This document shows, one piece after another, positions 1 through 7,515 of a stretch of DNA of 34,313 nt. A model generated the notes under the pieces. It saw nothing but the letters and a program-made list of their open reading frames with translations, ran no database searches and was not told where the DNA came from. Made by a program: the position numbers and the translations under genes. Positions within the stretch are counted from its first letter, which is position 1, and each line of letters begins with the position of its first letter. The DNA lies in the IMG/VR virus record IMGVR_UViG_3300031578_000191, positions 1-34,313 of that record, one strand, 5' to 3'. Origin of the DNA: a virus.

Positions 1-78
1 GAAGTCCTCGTAGTCGGCCGCGAAGCCGGAGCTGAAGGCGTTGACGAAGTGCAGCTGGTCCATCAGTCGAATGTTCAA
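1..78 (-). CDS. Partial gene downstream of the capsid gene (5' end only)
   Basis: Only the first 26 codons lie in the window; the gene runs off the left edge. The start chosen is TTG, 9 nt after a GGGAGG ribosome site that follows the capsid stop. An in-frame ATG five codons later is the alternative. The visible peptide (MDQLHFVNAFSSGF after the ATG) matches nothing I recognise. By position just after the major capsid gene it is probably a head-completion or connector gene, but that is inference from gene order only. Confidence 0.5.
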   Translation of the reverse strand, partial: MNIRLMDQLHFVNAFSSGFAADYEDF

Positions 79-110
79 AGTATTCTACCTCCCTTCTCGC
101 GCGTCGGCGC

Positions 111-1418
111 TCAGATGGCCGCCAACAGGACGACCGGGGACATATAGTGGGTCGTCGCGTAGCGCGGGGTCATGTACGTTCTCCACCAGGGCTGGCCGTC
201 CATGCGGAAAGAGAACCGGAAGGCGGTCTGCCTGTAATCGAACTTCAGGTGGATCGATGAGTCGGCCACCAGGCCGCGCCCCCGCTTCTGGCCGAGGACG
301 TACTGGCTGAAGTCCACGAGCATCAGGTCGCCGGCGTCGCCGAGCTTCTGCGCGTGCTCCGTCACGATCCGCGGCAGGCCCAGGAGCGGCACGGGCGGCG
401 TCTGGACGCCCTGGCCGGAGGCGATGATCACGGTCGATCCGCCGGTCCCGACCGCCTGGTTGAGCCTGAGCATGTCGGGCAATGAGTCCGGGCCGTGCAG
501 CCAGACCGCGTTCTTGTATGACTGCGACGGCAGGCGGGCCAGCATCTTGACCACGTTGGCCCAGACTATCGTGTCGGTCGTCTGGCTGGTCTCGCCGGAG
601 ACTGAGACGGCGCAACTGGCGTTGATCACGCCGAGCGGCTGGCCGGCCCCGGTGCCGTTGATGATGATCTCATCCATGGTCCAGGCAAAGGCGTCGCCGA
701 AGGCCTTGGTCAAAATCGGCTCCAGCGAGATCGGGCTGTCCTCCAGCATTGAGTTGGTGGCGAATACCAGCCCGGTCAGGTCGTGGAGGTTGAGCCTGAT
801 GAGCTCGAACTTCGGCTTGCTCTCCGTGAGCAGCTCCTCCTGGCCGGCCCAGTAGAGCATGATCGCGCCCTGGACGTAGCCGGAGCTGTGGTCGTAGCCG
901 CCGATCGCCGGAATCTCGATGGAGCCGACCGACATTGGCATCTGGGTACAGCGCGCGGCGAAGTTGCTCTGCTCCAGGCCGATCTCCAGGACCTGGTTCG
1001 AGAACTCGGTCGGGATCAGATAGCCGCCCGAAACGCCCTCGTCCTCGCGCAGGCCGTCCCCGGCGGCTTTCGCACGGCGCAGCGTCTCATAGTCGACGAG
1101 GCGCTTGTCGATCTCGCCGCCGCCCTTGTGGCCGATCACCTCGGCGCGATAGACCGACTGCGCGAAGTCGGCGAAGTTCTTGAAGCCGGCCTTGGGGTCC
1201 TCGCGCTCGTCGGGCTTCCGCCCGGCGGCCAGCTTGTTCTCGCTGACGATGCTGGACAGCTCGCCGATCTGCTTCTCAAACGCGGCGACATGCTCCTGCC
1301 ATTTCTCGTCCCGCTGCTTCTCGGAGACCTCGTAGGCCTTTTGGACGGCCTGCTCGGTCATTTTGAGGACCTGCTCCATCGACAGCTCGAGGGTCCCCGT
1401 CTTTTCGTCTCTCATCAT
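111..1418 (-). CDS. HK97-fold major capsid protein
   Basis: A 435-residue shell protein. Residues 1 to about 105 are charged and helical, as in the delta/scaffolding domain that the prohead protease removes. From about residue 115 the HK97-fold pattern follows: a GGYLIPTEF start, a central domain with INGTGAGQPLGVIN, and a C-terminal LVDFSQYVLGQ segment. Length fits the family. It lies directly after protease, MuF and portal genes, the standard HK97 head order. ATG at 1418 follows an AGGAGAGACC ribosome site; a second ATG is the next codon. The product would assemble the icosahedral head around the portal. Confidence 0.93.
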   Translation of the reverse strand: MMRDEKTGTLELSMEQVLKMTEQAVQKAYEVSEKQRDEKWQEHVAAFEKQIGELSSIVSENKLAAGRKPDEREDPKAGFKNFADFAQSVYRAEVIGHKGGGEIDKRLVDYETLRRAKAAGDGLREDEGVSGGYLIPTEFSNQVLEIGLEQSNFAARCTQMPMSVGSIEIPAIGGYDHSSGYVQGAIMLYWAGQEELLTESKPKFELIRLNLHDLTGLVFATNSMLEDSPISLEPILTKAFGDAFAWTMDEIIINGTGAGQPLGVINASCAVSVSGETSQTTDTIVWANVVKMLARLPSQSYKNAVWLHGPDSLPDMLRLNQAVGTGGSTVIIASGQGVQTPPVPLLGLPRIVTEHAQKLGDAGDLMLVDFSQYVLGQKRGRGLVADSSIHLKFDYRQTAFRFSFRMDGQPWWRTYMTPRYATTHYMSPVVLLAAI

Positions 1419-1625
1419 GGTCTCTCCTGTTCAGGTTGCTCCGCGCCCCCCGCGCCGTCTCCCGGTCCGGCCACCGTCGGTCTCCAGCCCCCGCGCCCGC
1501 GCCTGGCGCCTGCTCTCCGGCCACCTCCGGCGCTGCTGTGGGGCCTGACCGCTCCGGGCCTCGCCCGGGACTCGCGGGAATCGCGCGTCGAAATCGATCG
1601 TTTTGCTTGTCTGCTCAGGCGGGGA
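1419..1625. other. Gene-free spacer between protease and capsid genes
   Basis: About 207 bases, very rich in G and C, with short inverted repeats such as CGCG pairs around 1575-1590 and the capsid ribosome site at the left end. No credible reading frame or clear terminator was seen. A small internal promoter or RNA processing site for strong capsid expression is possible but not demonstrated. Confidence 0.4.
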
Positions 1626-3242
1626 TCAGAACGGCGTCCCCGAAAGTCGTTTGAAGTTCTCGATCATCTGAGTCATCAGCCGCTCCTCGGACGCCCGCGA
1701 GGCCGCGACCACGGCCCGCGCGATGGTCTCCGACAGCTCGGCGGCGTTCACGCGGATTAACGGCCCCGACGGCTCTGTGCCCGGCGTCAGGGGCAGCGGC
1801 GCCTCCCGCGTGATGCGGATCATGGGCGGCTCTGCCTTCTCCGGTGCAGCGTCCCCGGCGGGCTTCGGCTCCGAGGCGGCCAACAGCTCCTTCAGGGCCG
1901 CAGCGGCCTCGGCCATCGCGGCGACGGCCTTCTCGACGGTCGCCCGGTTCTTGCCGGACAGGACGCGGCCCTCCTTGACGGCGGCCTTCCCAGGTCCCGG
2001 CCTCTCGACTCGGCGCATTTTGCCGCCGCACTCCGGGCACTTGATCTGGTCGCAGTGCTCGGCGCTGGTCAGTGTGTGCCCGCAGTCCAGGCATTCGCAT
2101 TCGTACTCGGCCTTGGCGTCAGGCTCAGGCTCCGCCTCCGGTTCGACAACCTTCAGCGCATCCGGATGGTCAGCCACCCACGTCTTTGCGGCGGCCAGCG
2201 TCCAACCCTCGGACTTCGGGAAGATGATGCTCTGAATCGTCATGGTATCCTGGCCCTTGAGCTTGCCCTGGACGGAACTCACCTGCGGCTTCTTCTCCTG
2301 GAGGGTCACGGTCCGCATGGTCCCGTCCTGGAAGTCGGCGGGATCGCGCACCCGGCGTCGGAAACTGCTCTCGGTCTCGTCCCAGCCGGGCTTCTCGACG
2401 ATCTCCCGGACGGCTCGCTCGATTTCCGCCCGGACCTCGGGGCCGCCGAAGCCGCCGTCGCCGTCCTTGCGCACGTCGAGCAGGAGTTCCCCGGCGGCGT
2501 CGTGGTAGCGCAGCGCCGGCTCCTCCCACGGCTGGACCGTCCGGTGAACAAGCCGGACCACGTAGCGGGCGGCCTCGTCGTCCGGCAGGTGGTCCAGGCC
2601 GGGCAGGACGCCCTTGGCGACCGCGATGGAGACGGCCTCCTGGTTGGCCGGGACGGGCACGTCGGAGTACTCCAGCAGCGCCCATTTGGTGTATATCCGC
2701 TTCGGGACCGCCGTCGGCGCCTTGCCATAGGCCGCCTTGAACTCGCCGCGCCAGGCTGTCAGGGCCTTCTCCCAGCCGGCGGCGTCCTGGTCGCGCGGCG
2801 TGACCGCCTCAAGCGGGATGAACCCGATGGACTCGGCCAGGGGGTTGCCGCGCTTGCGGTAGCCGTAGACCTTCTGCGCCTCCTCGTGCTCGTCGTAGAT
2901 GGTCTTCGCCACCAGGCCGGGGCCGTCCGGTTTGATCCAGACGTTCATACCGAGCGGCAACGTGTCGTATTTATGCGCCCAGAGGACCACCGGGTTGCGC
3001 CGGTAGTCGGTCAGGTCGCCTCCGGACGGCAAGACCACTTCCTCGTCGCGGTCGACGGCCAGGGTAGTGATGTAGGACACCGCGCCCCGCTCGCCCTCGG
3101 GGAACTCCACGTCGGCGGGGACCAGGCCCTTACGGATGAACGGGACCTCGTCGGCTTTCCCGAACCGGCCCCGAAGGGCCTCCGGGACGCCGACGCCGGG
3201 CATGACCTCAGCCAGGGTCTTCCGGGTGGTGATGAGCTCCAT
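1626..3242 (-). CDS. HK97-family prohead protease with long C-terminal extension and zinc ribbon
   Basis: A 538-residue protein. Residues 50-210 carry the prohead serine protease domain: NPVVLWAHKY supplies the likely catalytic His90 and LAESIGF the likely Ser138. The enzyme would cleave scaffold or delta domain during head maturation. The rest is unusual. Residues 290-365 hold an RRVRDPADFQDGTMRTV segment and a GWTLAAAKTWVADHPD segment, and residues 384-405 hold two CxxC pairs (CLDCG and CPECG), a likely zinc ribbon. An Ala/Pro-rich helical tail of about 130 residues follows and may act as the scaffold. The family core is usually only 160-220 residues. The gene sits 4 nt after the MuF gene. 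Confidence 0.87.
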   Translation of the reverse strand: MELITTRKTLAEVMPGVGVPEALRGRFGKADEVPFIRKGLVPADVEFPEGERGAVSYITTLAVDRDEEVVLPSGGDLTDYRRNPVVLWAHKYDTLPLGMNVWIKPDGPGLVAKTIYDEHEEAQKVYGYRKRGNPLAESIGFIPLEAVTPRDQDAAGWEKALTAWRGEFKAAYGKAPTAVPKRIYTKWALLEYSDVPVPANQEAVSIAVAKGVLPGLDHLPDDEAARYVVRLVHRTVQPWEEPALRYHDAAGELLLDVRKDGDGGFGGPEVRAEIERAVREIVEKPGWDETESSFRRRVRDPADFQDGTMRTVTLQEKKPQVSSVQGKLKGQDTMTIQSIIFPKSEGWTLAAAKTWVADHPDALKVVEPEAEPEPDAKAEYECECLDCGHTLTSAEHCDQIKCPECGGKMRRVERPGPGKAAVKEGRVLSGKNRATVEKAVAAMAEAAAALKELLAASEPKPAGDAAPEKAEPPMIRITREAPLPLTPGTEPSGPLIRVNAAELSETIARAVVAASRASEERLMTQMIENFKRLSGTPF

Positions 3243-3246
3243 CGGG

Positions 3247-4143
3247 TCACGCCTCCTTGATTATGGGAATTATGTCGCAGCGGCAGTTCGGATGCAGCGG
3301 TGGATATTGGATCGCCTCATATTCGACCGTCAGGTTGCCGGCGGCCCCGCCGGAAATCTCGTCGCCCTTGTTGGCGAAGTTGTCCGCCAGGGGTATGCCG
3401 CCCGCGTCCGGGCCGTATCTCTGGTCCATCTCGGCGCAGAAGTCGCAAAGCCGCTCGTCGTCGGCGATCAGCCACGCTTTCGACTCCACCACGCCGGACT
3501 GCTCCCAGGCCGACTGTGCCCCCTCGTGGCTCGCCCAGATGGTCTCCGTCCGCGCGATCATCCGCGCCCGGCTGGCCGTCGCGGCCTCGAACACCTGGCT
3601 CACCCGCGCCGACAGCTCCGGCATGGTCTCCCCGGCGTCGATCCCGGCGGCCAGCGTCCGGCGGATGGACCGGCGGGTCGTCTCGGTCACCTCGGCGGCG
3701 AACTTCCGGGTCCGGTTGCGCAGCTTGCGGGCCACGCCCGGGTCGTCCACGTTGAAGGCGACGCCCGCGCCCAGGACCTCCTCCATCGCCCGGTCGCCGT
3801 TCTGCTTGGCGATCCCGACGATGAACGGCGTCCCGCGCTCGATCTGGAGGTCTCGCCACTTCTCGTATGAGAACAGCCAGGTGTTGATCGCGTCCTTGCG
3901 GCGGGCGGCGGCCTTCGGGGACCGGCGCATGTTCCGCAGCACCTCGGCCTCCATCTCGCCGAAGCTCTTGACCAGGCTCGCCTCGAAATTCTTCTCCCAG
4001 GGCGCCTGGAGCTTGATGAACGCCTGCCAGCGGGCGGACAGTTCGGCATCCCGGGCCGATTCTCGCTCGATCTCGCGGACCAGCCGGTCGGCGACCATCG
4101 CGGCCGAGCGGTCCGACAGCAGGCAGGACGGCAGGCCGCTCAT
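3247..4143 (-). CDS. Minor head protein, SPP1 gp7 / Mu F-like
   Basis: A 298-residue MuF-type protein that normally sits with the portal inside the head. The C-terminal half shows the family signature: RMIARTET near residue 195, a DFCAEMD metal-like motif near 235, and the closing PPLHPNCRCDI motif. The N-terminal half is helical and charged. Its start overlaps the portal stop by 4 nt (ATGA), so translation is probably coupled. No toxin-like extension, as found in some MuF proteins, is visible. Confidence 0.9.
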   Translation of the reverse strand: MSGLPSCLLSDRSAAMVADRLVREIERESARDAELSARWQAFIKLQAPWEKNFEASLVKSFGEMEAEVLRNMRRSPKAAARRKDAINTWLFSYEKWRDLQIERGTPFIVGIAKQNGDRAMEEVLGAGVAFNVDDPGVARKLRNRTRKFAAEVTETTRRSIRRTLAAGIDAGETMPELSARVSQVFEAATASRARMIARTETIWASHEGAQSAWEQSGVVESKAWLIADDERLCDFCAEMDQRYGPDAGGIPLADNFANKGDEISGGAAGNLTVEYEAIQYPPLHPNCRCDIIPIIKEA

Positions 4144-5543
4144 GCCCGCACCCCATCGGCGGCGAGGCGGCGGCGGACCTTCTCGGCCACCAGCCCGGCG
4201 AAAGCTTGGAGCTGATCCCCGGAGGCGTCCCCGGCCTGGATCAGCATGCTCGACAGCCAGGGGCCATCGCCCCAGGCGCGCGGCCCGAGGCCATCCTGCT
4301 GGCGCTCCTCGTTGATGTCCGCGTAGCCGGTATCCAGGTGCGCCCTGATCTGCTCCAGCCGCAGCTGCTCGTCCGCCGGGACCGGGTTGTCGAAGGCGCA
4401 GAACAGGTCCGGGGAGAACATCGGCAGGAGCTTCTCGTTCAGCTTCTCCTCCATGCGGTGCAGCCGGGGCGCGACGGCGTACTTGCTGTAGGTGTACTCT
4501 GCCTGCTCGCTATTCGCCCGGTTGGACTCCTCAGAGTACATCCCGAGGTTCTGGCCGAAGGCGTTCATGATCTCTTCCTTGGTCAGCCGGCGGCCGGCCA
4601 GGAAGTTGAGCTCGCGGGGCGAGAGGCTGATCTGTTTGTAATGGACGCCCTTCTCCAGAAGGGCGACCTTGCCGGCGGCGCTCGTATCGCCGTAAGTGTT
4701 GACCCACTCCTCTTTCATCCGGTCGAACTCGTCTTTTTTGAGAGTTTCGTCCACCTCCAGCACGCCGTCGGGCCGGGCCATGTTCTTGAACGTCGCCCGC
4801 TCGTAGCGGGACATCTGCTCGCCGATCAGGACGGCGTCGATCACGGCGGCCAGCGGCCCCATGCCGTAGTATTCCGAGTGAGGGGACGGGAACTTGAAGT
4901 GGATGATCTCCGATTCGTCGAACGGGACGCGCTCCATGCCCGTCTCGTAGACGTAGCCGGCGATGAACTGCTTCCGGTCGGGAACTATCCGCATCCCCTG
5001 GGCCGGGACCGGCCACAGTTCGGCGGGTTGGCCCAGACGGTTGCGCAGGACGTACCAGTAGGCGTTGCCCAAAAGCTCCAGGAAAAGCTCGGTGGTCTCC
5101 ATCAGGTAGAATCGATTCATGAATTTGTTGACGCGGCGGAACAGCCGGAGGAACTGGTGGTCGGTCAGTTCCTCGATCTCGGCGGCCTTCTGGAAGGCGG
5201 CCAGGCCGGCCACGACGGGGTTCAGTTCGAGCTCCCGGTGGAGCCGCCGGTCGACGGCGCGGGACGGGAACAGAACCTTGACGTCCCTGGAGGGCTTGCT
5301 GACGAACAGGCGGAGGTTGCCGTGCGCGACGGCGGTGGCGTTCCGGCTGGCGCAGATGTAGGTCCAGCTCTTGCAGAGCCGGACCAGCGCCTCGAAGTCA
5401 CCCCTGGTCGTCAGCGGCCGGCCGTAGTCCCAGGCCGGCAGCAGAGCGCCGGCGAGCGCGTTGGGCCGCATCGGCGTGGACTCGGCGGCGGCGTCCATGC
5501 GCTGGGCGCGGGCGATGGCCAGGGTCATTTCGCGGAGGCCCAC
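4140..5543 (-). CDS. HK97-type portal protein
   Basis: About 467 residues, a normal portal length. Diagnostic stretches are LELLGNAYWYVLRN, IIHFKFPSPHSEYYGMGPL, a long alpha-helical stem, the LNFLAGRRLTKEEIMNAFG segment, and a C-terminal NEERQQDGLGP. Twelve copies would form the head vertex through which DNA is packaged. The reading frame stays open further upstream, but that part has no portal character and overlaps the membrane protein. I chose GTG because an AGGGGGTGA ribosome site lies 8-10 nt before it. TTG at 5549, overlapping the upstream stop as TTGA, and ATG at 5528 are alternatives. Confidence 0.9.
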   Translation of the reverse strand: MGLREMTLAIARAQRMDAAAESTPMRPNALAGALLPAWDYGRPLTTRGDFEALVRLCKSWTYICASRNATAVAHGNLRLFVSKPSRDVKVLFPSRAVDRRLHRELELNPVVAGLAAFQKAAEIEELTDHQFLRLFRRVNKFMNRFYLMETTELFLELLGNAYWYVLRNRLGQPAELWPVPAQGMRIVPDRKQFIAGYVYETGMERVPFDESEIIHFKFPSPHSEYYGMGPLAAVIDAVLIGEQMSRYERATFKNMARPDGVLEVDETLKKDEFDRMKEEWVNTYGDTSAAGKVALLEKGVHYKQISLSPRELNFLAGRRLTKEEIMNAFGQNLGMYSEESNRANSEQAEYTYSKYAVAPRLHRMEEKLNEKLLPMFSPDLFCAFDNPVPADEQLRLEQIRAHLDTGYADINEERQQDGLGPRAWGDGPWLSSMLIQAGDASGDQLQAFAGLVAEKVRRRLAADGVRA

Positions 5544-5545
5544 GG

Positions 5546-5806
5546 TCAAGTCACCCCCTGGAGCCTCAGCCAGTTGGTGACCACGGTCGCGAACACCAGC
5601 GTGAGCGTCAGAATGGCCACGGCGATCAGGCCGACGATCCAGGCCAGGCCGTGGTAGTAGAGCAGGCGGCCGATCAGCCGGGTCTCCCGCAGCTTTTCGA
5701 GCATGACCACGAAGTAGATCGTGTAGGCCGACCAGGCCAGGTAGAACAAGAAGCAGAGGCCGACGGCGGCGGTCATCACCGGGTTGGTCAGAAGCAAGGC
5801 GGTCAT
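5546..5806 (-). CDS. Small two-helix membrane protein, unknown function
   Basis: An 86-residue protein with two hydrophobic segments (about residues 8-35 and 52-78) separated by a charged loop LEKLRETRLIGR. I do not recognise a family. It is the first gene after the promoter/leader/terminator region and is directly coupled to the portal gene. ATG at 5806 touches its GGAGG ribosome site, so the in-frame TTG three codons later may be the real start. A holin or superinfection role is possible by size and topology only. Confidence 0.7.
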   Translation of the reverse strand: MTALLLTNPVMTAAVGLCFLFYLAWSAYTIYFVVMLEKLRETRLIGRLLYYHGLAWIVGLIAVAILTLTLVFATVVTNWLRLQGVT

Positions 5807-5813
5807 CCTCCGT

Positions 5814-5867
5814 GAAAAAGAAAAAGCCCACCCCCGCCACCCTTGCCTTGGGTGGTAGGAGCGGGCT
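5814..5867 (-). terminator. Strong intrinsic terminator upstream of the head operon
   Basis: Read on the minus strand, an arm beginning AGCCCGCTCC pairs with an arm ending GGTGGGCT to form an 18-position stem (17 pairs including wobbles, one mismatch) around a 7-nt AAGGCAA loop, followed by TTTTCTTTTT. It ends about 8 nt before the membrane protein gene. It would stop readthrough from the terminase side and also transcripts from the promoter at 6027, unless it is regulated. Confidence 0.8.
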
Positions 5868-5882
5868 GGACAGGACCTTTCG

Positions 5883-5901
5883 GGGGAGGGGACCCCTCCC
5901 C
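5883..5901. repeat. Perfect 9-bp inverted repeat in the leader
   Basis: GGGGAGGGG and CCCCTCCCC are separated by one base. The near-zero loop makes it a poor RNA hairpin but a good DNA palindrome, so it may be a protein-binding operator between the leader peptide and the terminator. Confidence 0.6.
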
Positions 5902-5918
5902 GCGATTCTCAGGCTATC

Positions 5919-5975
5919 TCAGGACCCGTTTTTTCGGCTGATTTCCTGCGGCTCGACGTCTGCGTGTTGCTTCAC
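5919..5975 (-). CDS. Predicted 18-residue leader peptide of the head operon
   Basis: A GTG-started frame encoding MKQHADVEPQEISRKNGS lies about 10 nt after an AGGGAGG ribosome site. It sits between a good promoter and the terminator. No run of one amino acid stands out. It could be an attenuation leader peptide; it is too short to be judged by composition. Confidence 0.4.
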   Translation of the reverse strand: MKQHADVEPQEISRKNGS

Positions 5976-6026
5976 CGCAGTTATTCCTCCCTGGGATAGG
6001 TGTATTTCAATGCTACCGTTGTAGTG

Positions 6027-6055
6027 AGCATATTTGAGTCCGCGCAGAAAGTCAA
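6027..6055 (-). promoter_or_regulatory. Sigma-70-type promoter for the head operon
   Basis: Minus-strand TTGACT, a 17-nt spacer and TATGCT. The start point would fall near 6020, giving a leader of roughly 210 nt before the first structural gene. The spacer length matches five other promoters in the window. Confidence 0.65.
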
Positions 6056-6090
6056 GAACTTTTTCAGGGGTCCACTTGCCCGGAGCCATC

Positions 6091-6447
6091 TCAGCCAATG
6101 CCGAGCTCCCGGATGAACCGCCTGACGACCTCCGCCGGCGGGGGGACCCCCTCGTGCGACCGCCCGGCGTCGCCGCCGTCCGCGCTCGGCCCCGGCTTGA
6201 GGTAGAAGTAGAGACCTTTCGGGATTTGCTGCCGGGCCTCCTCCGGCGTCCCGACGAAGTGCCGGAGTGTCAGGCTGGCGCCGTCGCGCTCGATGATGAC
6301 GCCCTCGGGGATGCCCGGCAGTCCCGCCGCGTTGTCCGGCACCGAGGCCTCGCCGCCGGACTGCTTGACCAGCGCGATCAGGCTGCCGATCAGAAGCCGG
6401 AAGACCTCGGGGTCGACCAACTGCATAGCGCCAGGGGGAAGGTTCAC
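6091..6447 (-). CDS. Hypothetical phage protein
   Basis: A 118-residue protein of unknown family with a hydrophobic stretch (FRLLIGSLIALVK) near residue 20 and a Pro-rich C-terminus ending PPPAEVVRRFIRELGIG. That ending resembles PPPGEVVDAFLRSLG in the membrane protein two genes upstream, which suggests a shared short interaction motif or duplication. GTG start overlaps the upstream stop as GTGA. It is the last gene before the terminator/promoter region. Confidence 0.65.
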   Translation of the reverse strand: MNLPPGAMQLVDPEVFRLLIGSLIALVKQSGGEASVPDNAAGLPGIPEGVIIERDGASLTLRHFVGTPEEARQQIPKGLYFYLKPGPSADGGDAGRSHEGVPPPAEVVRRFIRELGIG

Positions 6448-7121
6448 GGTAACTCCCCGAGCACCCGTCGCGCCCTGGCCCGCGCCCGCTCCAGCCGCGC
6501 AGTCGCCAGGCGCAACTCCCGGATCACGTCCGCGGTCGCGGCGTCGATCTCCCGGAGGGCATCGCCAGCATCGTCAGTCCGGCGGGCCAGCTCGGCGGTC
6601 AGTGCGGCCTCCCGCTTTCCGGCGGCTGCGGTTCGGGAGCGGGTTCCTCTTCCGGCCACGGCCCCTTCCGGATCAGGCGACCGTCGAGGCCGCCGGGCAG
6701 CAGCTCCATGATACGATATTTCCCGCCGCCTATCAGCAGCGCTTGGGCGTTCTTCCCGACCGGGATCACCTCCCCCGGCTCCGGCAGGCGGTCCAGCGTG
6801 AACACGGGACCGATCTTTGCCGTCATGGTCGCCGTCAATTTCGCCTTCGCCATTTTCTTTTTTCTCCTTTCGTTTCGCCTGGCCGTCTGGCCGCAGCGTC
6901 CGCGCCCTCCCGGGTAGCCGCCGCGCAGTCTCACTGAACGGCATCCCCGCCTGCGAGTCCCGGCAGTCCCGCCGGATGATCTCCCGCGCGGCCTCGTCGA
7001 AGTCGGGGTCGCCGGGGCGCAGCAGACCGAGCTTGCGGGCGGCGGCTTCGTCGCCCTCGGCCTTGGCGCGGCGCAGCAGTTCGGCGGGATCGTCGGCAAA
7101 CACCGGTTGAGAATGGCTCAC
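6444..7121 (-). CDS. Hypothetical helical protein with a gene nested in its middle
   Basis: A 225-codon open frame starting at GTG after a TGAGG ribosome site. Residues 1-75 (DDPAELLRRAKAEGDEAAARKLG) and the last 58 (helical, RELRLATARLERARARARR) both look like real protein. The middle, roughly 90-165, is Gly/Arg/Pro-rich and is the out-of-frame shadow of a second credible gene. Either this is one protein with a dual-coded middle, or two genes whose second part starts at an unusual CTG overlapping the nested gene's stop. No family recognised. Confidence 0.5.
   Translation of the reverse strand: MSHSQPVFADDPAELLRRAKAEGDEAAARKLGLLRPGDPDFDEAAREIIRRDCRDSQAGMPFSETARRLPGRARTLRPDGQAKRKEKKENGEGEIDGDHDGKDRSRVHAGPPAGAGGGDPGREERPSAADRRREISYHGAAARRPRRSPDPEGAVAGRGTRSRTAAAGKREAALTAELARRTDDAGDALREIDAATADVIRELRLATARLERARARARRVLGELP
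6599..6853 (-). CDS. Hypothetical protein nested in a longer frame
   Basis: An 84-residue protein beginning MAKAKLTATMTAKIGPVF after an AAAGGAG ribosome site. The sequence (RLPEPGEVIPVGKNAQALLIGG) has balanced composition and predicted strands, unlike the overlapping frame, so I regard it as the better supported reading here. The C-terminus is Pro/Glu-rich. Function unknown; it lies between terminase and portal genes. Confidence 0.65.
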   Translation of the reverse strand: MAKAKLTATMTAKIGPVFTLDRLPEPGEVIPVGKNAQALLIGGGKYRIMELLPGGLDGRLIRKGPWPEEEPAPEPQPPESGRPH

Positions 7122-7131
7122 GTCGCAAACC

Positions 7132-7182
7132 TCAAAAATCGCTCAGGACTGGCGATGTCCCCCGCCGGGTAGTTCCGGGCAT
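7132..7182 (-). CDS. Doubtful 16-residue frame between two genes
   Basis: ATG frame encoding MPGTTRRGTSPVLSDF in an otherwise gene-free 73-nt gap. It contains the 21-bp segment repeated near 27.55 kb, where the same frame again reads RGTSPVL. It may be a relic of a duplicated coding fragment. The ribosome site is weak. Confidence 0.2.
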   Translation of the reverse strand: MPGTTRRGTSPVLSDF

Positions 7183-7194
7183 CCCCCGGCGCGG

Positions 7195-7515
7195 TTACGG
7201 CTCCCTCCCCTGGCCACGCTCGCCTGGCGGCCCTCCGGCGCCGGGGCCGAGGGACCGCAGGAAGGCGTCGACGACCTCGCCAGGTGGAGGCCCCGGGTCC
7301 GGGAAGACGCAGCGGCAGTTGACGTGCGGCGTCATCAGCCGGTTCATCCGCTCGGTCCACTTGCGCTCCTGGGCGTCGCGCCGCCGCCGCTCGCGGACCT
7401 CGCGCACCCAAGGGGTCACCAGGTCCACCATGATGTCTTCGTTGACGCTCAGGACACAGACCACGAGGCAGAGGACCAGCCATATGATGAGCAGCGCCAC
7501 CGGCGGGGTCGGCAT
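7195..7515 (-). CDS. Small single-pass membrane protein
   Basis: About 106 residues. A strongly hydrophobic N-terminal segment (VALLIIWLVLCLVVCVLSV) is followed by a charged region and a Cys-containing HVNCRCVFPDP motif. That motif recalls the HPNCRC ending of MuF proteins, but the rest does not match. ATG overlaps the upstream stop as TGATG; GTG one codon earlier is also possible. Likely inserted in the inner membrane; function unknown. Confidence 0.65.
   Translation of the reverse strand: MPTPPVALLIIWLVLCLVVCVLSVNEDIMVDLVTPWVREVRERRRRDAQERKWTERMNRLMTPHVNCRCVFPDPGPPPGEVVDAFLRSLGPGAGGPPGERGQGREP

Noticed and set aside
783-4315. Long plus-strand open frames across the head genes
   Set aside because: They are antisense shadows in GC-rich DNA; the minus-strand frames have clear families and ribosome sites.
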